Assembly (NCBI GenBank): GCA_016929355.1
Contig: JAFGJA010000220.1
Coordinates: 1-8,179 of the forward strand
DNA: 8,179 nt
From: Anaerolineae bacterium
GTDB lineage: Bacteria; Chloroflexota; Anaerolineae; Aggregatilineales; Aggregatilineaceae
Direction: 5' to 3'
Shown: positions 6,079 to 8,179 of the stretch, piece after piece
Layout: every line of letters starts with the position of its first letter
Position numbering within the stretch: position 1 is the stretch's first letter
Notes under the pieces: model-generated
What the model was told of the DNA's origin: nothing
Database searches by the model: none
Seen by the model: only the letters and a program-made list of their open reading frames with translations
Translations under genes and position numbers: made by a program

Positions 6079-6426
6079 CTACTGCGCCAACTCCACCGTG
6101 AGGATGTAATCGCCACGCCCACCGAAGCGCCCCGCCGCGATGATGAACAGCCCATCTTCCGCCAAGGTGTAATCGATGCGGGCGTCACGCGGACTCAGCC
6201 CCTCGACCTGTATAGTGCCGATGTCGTCGCTCACCACGATCTCGGTTCCGTCAAGCGTGCGCAAGATCAACTGCGGATTGAGCAAACCCGCGCCGCTCGC
6301 ATCGATCATGGTGATGATCACGCGATCTCCGGCGTGGCCTTCAAAGTTCCAGTCATGCGAGGGGTAGCGGTTGTTGAGCGCACCGCGCACCACACCGGCC
6401 CTGCTGGGCCTGTTCTCGTTCATCAC
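6079..6426 (-). CDS. PPC-domain (pre-peptidase C-terminal-like) protein, probably 5'-truncated
   Basis: The frame encodes 115 residues that are almost entirely one PPC-type beta-sandwich. The typical pattern is a G-x-L strand (VVRGALNN), then a D-W-x-F motif (SHDWNFEGHAGDRVIITM), P-x-L-x-L (NPQLILRTLDG), and a terminal R-x-x-G-x-G-x-Y-x-L (RFGGRGDYILTVEL). PPC domains are normally exported, non-catalytic binding or folding modules attached to proteases or repeated in surface proteins. Here there is no signal peptide, the apparent start is GTG (or the adjacent ATG at 6423), and an in-frame TGA lies just upstream. The 5' side is occupied by a transposase fragment on the other strand. It is most likely the surviving C-terminal end of a longer secreted protein, and expression is doubtful. 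Confidence 0.6.
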   Translation of the reverse strand: MMNENRPSRAGVVRGALNNRYPSHDWNFEGHAGDRVIITMIDASGAGLLNPQLILRTLDGTEIVVSDDIGTIQVEGLSPRDARIDYTLAEDGLFIIAAGRFGGRGDYILTVELAQ

Positions 6427-6646
6427 CCTGCCAGCTCACCGTCTCACTGCCGACCAGCCACTGCCGGTCTGTTCTGCCGCCTGGTACACCAAATCCGAAG
6501 CCACCTTTTCGGATGTCATTGCTTGTGTCCGGCGCTACCTGTGGACCCACACTGAATTTGTGCAGTCTCAGGGTAAAACCGGACCCGTTCCTATTTCCGC
6601 CGATGTTTTGCATGGCCTCGTGGATGTTTTATGCTATGCGGCCTGA
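6427..6646 (+). pseudogene. C-terminal fragment of a DDE-type transposase
   Basis: The plus-strand frame ending at TGA 6644-6646 reads WYTKSEATFSDVIACVRRYL, then a variable stretch, then LHGLVDVLCYAA at its end. The pattern T-F-S-D-x-x-A-x-V-R-R-x-L-W with a terminal CYAA resembles, from memory, the C-terminus of IS4/IS701-like transposases. The catalytic domain is absent: upstream of about 6427 the frame continues only as antisense of the PPC gene. I read this as the 3' remnant of an insertion sequence that lost its remaining part by deletion. The left boundary is approximate, and the transposase family is uncertain. Confidence 0.45.
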
Positions 6647-6703
6647 AATGGATAAAGTCGAGTAAAAGACAATACACGCTTAATTTCCACCGTTGTTATT
6701 TGG

Positions 6704-7060
6704 GTGGTGTTCACGATCATCATGGGGATTATCGCCGCAGCGCTGACTATCGCACAGGCCGAGCTGGATACCGTCGGGATCATCGCGCTCACCACAATCA
6801 TCATCGGCTTGATGGTAACAGTGGCTAACAGCACGATGGCGATCTGGGGGTTCCAATCCGACGAAAAACCGGCAGACAACGATCAGGCCAGCCGCGCCAA
6901 AACCAAAAATATCGAGCGCAGCCGGGTCGAACGTCTGATCGAAGACCTGAACGACGATGAAATCTACGATCTGGAAACGCTGCTGCTAGCACGCGATGGG
7001 GATCAGGCAAGAGATCGGTCCAGTGATGGCGAATTCACAAATAAACACTTGCGTTTATAA
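6704..7060 (+). CDS. Small two-helix membrane protein with acidic cytoplasmic tail, unknown function
   Basis: The frame gives 118 residues from GTG 6704. Two hydrophobic segments (about residues 1-18 and 24-49) are followed by a charged tail with a helical RSRVERLIEDLNDDEIYDL stretch at about 72-90. I do not recognise a named family. Small conserved membrane proteins with this layout occur in Chloroflexota, but I cannot assign a role. The start is uncertain: the frame is open back to 6656 and reads LISTVVIWVV before the GTG, which would complete the first helix. No ribosome-binding site or ATG is present there. It begins just after the transposase remnant, so its 5' end may be disturbed. Confidence 0.65.
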   Translation: MVFTIIMGIIAAALTIAQAELDTVGIIALTTIIIGLMVTVANSTMAIWGFQSDEKPADNDQASRAKTKNIERSRVERLIEDLNDDEIYDLETLLLARDGDQARDRSSDGEFTNKHLRL

Positions 7061-7104
7061 TTTGGGGGAGTCGTGTTAAGCTGTGCCTCATTACTGTTAT
7101 TTTT

Positions 7105-7111
7105 AGGAGAG
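7105..7111 (+). promoter_or_regulatory. Ribosome-binding site of the GlcG-like gene
   Basis: AGGAGAG lies 7 bases before the ATG at 7119. It is the clearest Shine-Dalgarno on the plus strand of the window and fixes the start of the truncated GlcG-like frame. Confidence 0.6.
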
Positions 7112-7118
7112 AAATCTT

Positions 7119-7409
7119 ATGCACCAGATCACAACCCTCTCACACGCCGATGCGATGCGCATCATCACCACCATTCAGACCGAACTCGACCAGCGCGGCC
7201 AAGGCGCAGCGATTGCGGTAGTTGATCCGCACGGCGAACTGCTCGCGTTTTTGCGCACGGATGGCTGCAAACTGCCTTCGATCACCATTGCGCTGAACAA
7301 AGCCTTCACCGCCGCGCGCGAACGTGTGCCTTCGTATGATGTTGGCCTCGTTGATGAACGATCCCGACCTGCTGATCTGGGACGAACCCACCGCCGGACT
7401 CGATCCTGA
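7119..7409 (+). pseudogene. GlcG/HbpS-like protein, N-terminal half only, fused into ABC sequence
   Basis: The first 67 or so residues are typical of the GlcG/HbpS (DUF336) family: LSHADAMRIITTIQTELDQR, then AIAVVDPHGELLAFLRTDG, then LPSITIALNKAFTAARER. Family members are about 140 residues long and form oligomers; some bind haem or cobalamin-like ligands or sit in glycolate and diol operons. From about 7320 the frame stops matching and reads through ABC-transporter DNA in the wrong frame until TGA at 7407-7409. The glycine-rich second half (GG-x-P-I and G-A-I-G-V-S-G motifs) is therefore missing. The start and ribosome-binding site are good, so a product may be made, but it is very unlikely to fold as GlcG. 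Confidence 0.7.
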
Positions 7410-7932
7410 AGGGCGCAAATACACGATTGACTTGATTCAGGAATTGGGCCAGGAAAAAACGATCCTGGTGTCGTCGCATAATCTGGCGGATATTCGGAAG
7501 GTATGCGACACCATCGGCATTCTGAGCGATGGCAAGCTGATCTTTAACGGGCGCGTCGAGGAAATGACCCGCTTCACCCGTTCCGGCGCGATTGAGTTGG
7601 AACTGGAAGGGGATGTCGCCGGATTGTGTAACCGGCTGGAAGCCAGCGCGATCAACGGACAATGGGAGCGGATCGGCATGGCAGTGCGGCTGCGCTTCGA
7701 GCGCGACGGGACGATGGCCGCCGAACTGGGCAAGGTGCTGCAACTGGTCAACGAGGCGGATGTGACGCTCTACGCGATCCACTCGCTGCAAGACGAAATG
7801 GTCGAAGCCTTTATACAACTGCTGGAGGAAGAACGCGCTCATGGATTCTCACGCATCCTCAAACTGGACACAGACGCTCAAACCACGCCTGACGGCATTT
7901 TGGGCGCTGATGGAAGCGGACCTGGTCAATAA
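7324..7932 (+). pseudogene. ABC-2 exporter ATP-binding protein, 5'-truncated
   Basis: The frame begins inside an ABC ATPase. Counted from 7324, it keeps Walker B LLIWDEP (residues 16-22), the D-loop GLDP and the H-loop SSHNL (H52), then LSDGKLIFNGRVEEM and a long C-terminal domain as in drug- or sodium-export ATPases. Walker A, the Q-loop and the LSGG signature, roughly 130 residues, are absent; GlcG-like DNA occupies that place. No ribosome-binding site precedes the GTG at 7324. As it stands it cannot be a working ATPase. Its end overlaps the permease start by 92 bases, an unusually long overlap. The last 30 or so residues are permease DNA read in another frame, so the original stop may have been earlier. 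Confidence 0.75.
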
Positions 7933-8179
7933 CATCGCGCGTTCGTGGGCGGTACGTGGCTGGATCGGGCTAATGGCGCTGCAAGCGATCATCACCGTGC
8001 CCTCATCCACCAGCGATTCCACTGCCGCCGATGCGCTGGCCGGACTGCTCGGCACATTTCCGTTGATCTGGAGCCTGTTCATTATCGTGAATACAAGCGG
8101 CGCGGTGTCGGCGGAATCGGGCGTGGTCGCGGACAGCATCCTGAGCAAATCGGTCACACGCTATGAATACATCCTGGCG
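7841..8179 (+). CDS. ABC-2 type transporter permease, 3' end beyond window
   Basis: The frame is open from ATG 7841 to the right edge (113 residues). A cytoplasmic N-terminus (LKPRLTAFWALMEADLVNN) leads into a hydrophobic segment (GWIGLMALQAIITV, about residues 43-56). A second follows at about 72-91 (GLLGTFPLIWSLFIIVNTSG), then GVVADSILSKSVTRYEYILA. This matches the first part of ABC-2 membrane permeases that partner ATPases like the one upstream. A GGAGGA about 11 bases before 7841 supports this start; ATG 7910 is an in-frame alternative that shortens the overlap with the ATPase to 23 bases. The substrate cannot be inferred. Confidence 0.7.
   Translation, partial: MDSHASSNWTQTLKPRLTAFWALMEADLVNNIARSWAVRGWIGLMALQAIITVPSSTSDSTAADALAGLLGTFPLIWSLFIIVNTSGAVSAESGVVADSILSKSVTRYEYILA

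Noticed and set aside
4173..6426. A complete Thoeris system
   Set aside because: No TIR-domain (ThsB-like) frame is present in the window; the only neighbours are NUDIX and PPC genes.
6353..6613. Minus-strand 86-residue frame upstream of the PPC gene as its missing N-terminus
   Set aside because: Apart from a short VGSETVSWQG stretch it has no PPC or signal-peptide character, and the same DNA reads as a transposase C-terminus on the plus strand.
1..8179. CRISPR array, tRNA or rRNA genes
   Set aside because: No regularly spaced direct repeats and no tRNA-like cloverleaf with conserved T-loop or rRNA motifs were seen; the 2489-2567 cloverleaf lacks tRNA consensus bases and has triloops.

Overview
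The window looks like an accessory stretch of a bacterial chromosome or metagenome contig. Chloroflexota (Anaerolineae-like) is my best guess. It rests on the style of the intergenic multi-hairpin repeat, the ABC-2 permease sequence and the small two-helix membrane protein with an acidic tail. No rRNA or tRNA is present to confirm it. Base composition is mixed: most genes are GC-rich (39 of 60 bases at 1141-1200), while the gene in the middle is much more AT-rich (17 of 60 bases at 5281-5340).

Layout. Everything from 1 to about 6426 lies on the minus strand. From the left edge: a tnpB nuclease/transposase gene cut by the window edge (1-815) with its promoter and a palindromic element-end hairpin; a GNAT acetyltransferase translationally coupled to an upstream MBL-fold hydrolase (947-2387); a 79-nt cloverleaf-like repeat (2489-2567); a FkbM-type methyltransferase whose stop codon lies inside that repeat (2557-3381); a NUDIX hydrolase of the ADP-ribose pyrophosphatase (YffH/AdpP) type (3477-4058); and a 583-residue protein joining an N-terminal SIR2 domain to a C-terminal macro domain (4173-5924). 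A strong hairpin (6012-6045) separates that gene from a probably 5'-truncated PPC-domain gene (6079-6426). From about 6427 the plus strand is used: the C-terminal relic of a DDE transposase, a small two-helix membrane protein, the first half of a GlcG/HbpS-like gene joined abruptly to the last two thirds of an ABC exporter ATPase, and an ABC-2 permease running off the right edge.

How the genes may work together. The most interesting locus is the SIR2-macro fusion. SIR2 domains of this bacterial type are NAD+-consuming effectors in several anti-phage systems, and macro domains bind ADP-ribose and related molecules. One polypeptide therefore pairs a likely NADase with a likely ADP-ribose-family sensor or eraser. 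This resembles a hybrid of the two Thoeris ThsA architectures, but no TIR partner is visible. The next gene downstream on the same strand encodes a probable ADP-ribose pyrophosphatase, so a NAD+/ADP-ribose pathway is conceivable. However, that gene has its own promoter-like sequence and host-like composition, so the pairing may be chance. The right-hand third shows decay: a transposase remnant abuts a truncated gene, and two unrelated truncated genes are fused. That points to deletions around mobile DNA or, for the GlcG/ABC joint, a possible assembly error.
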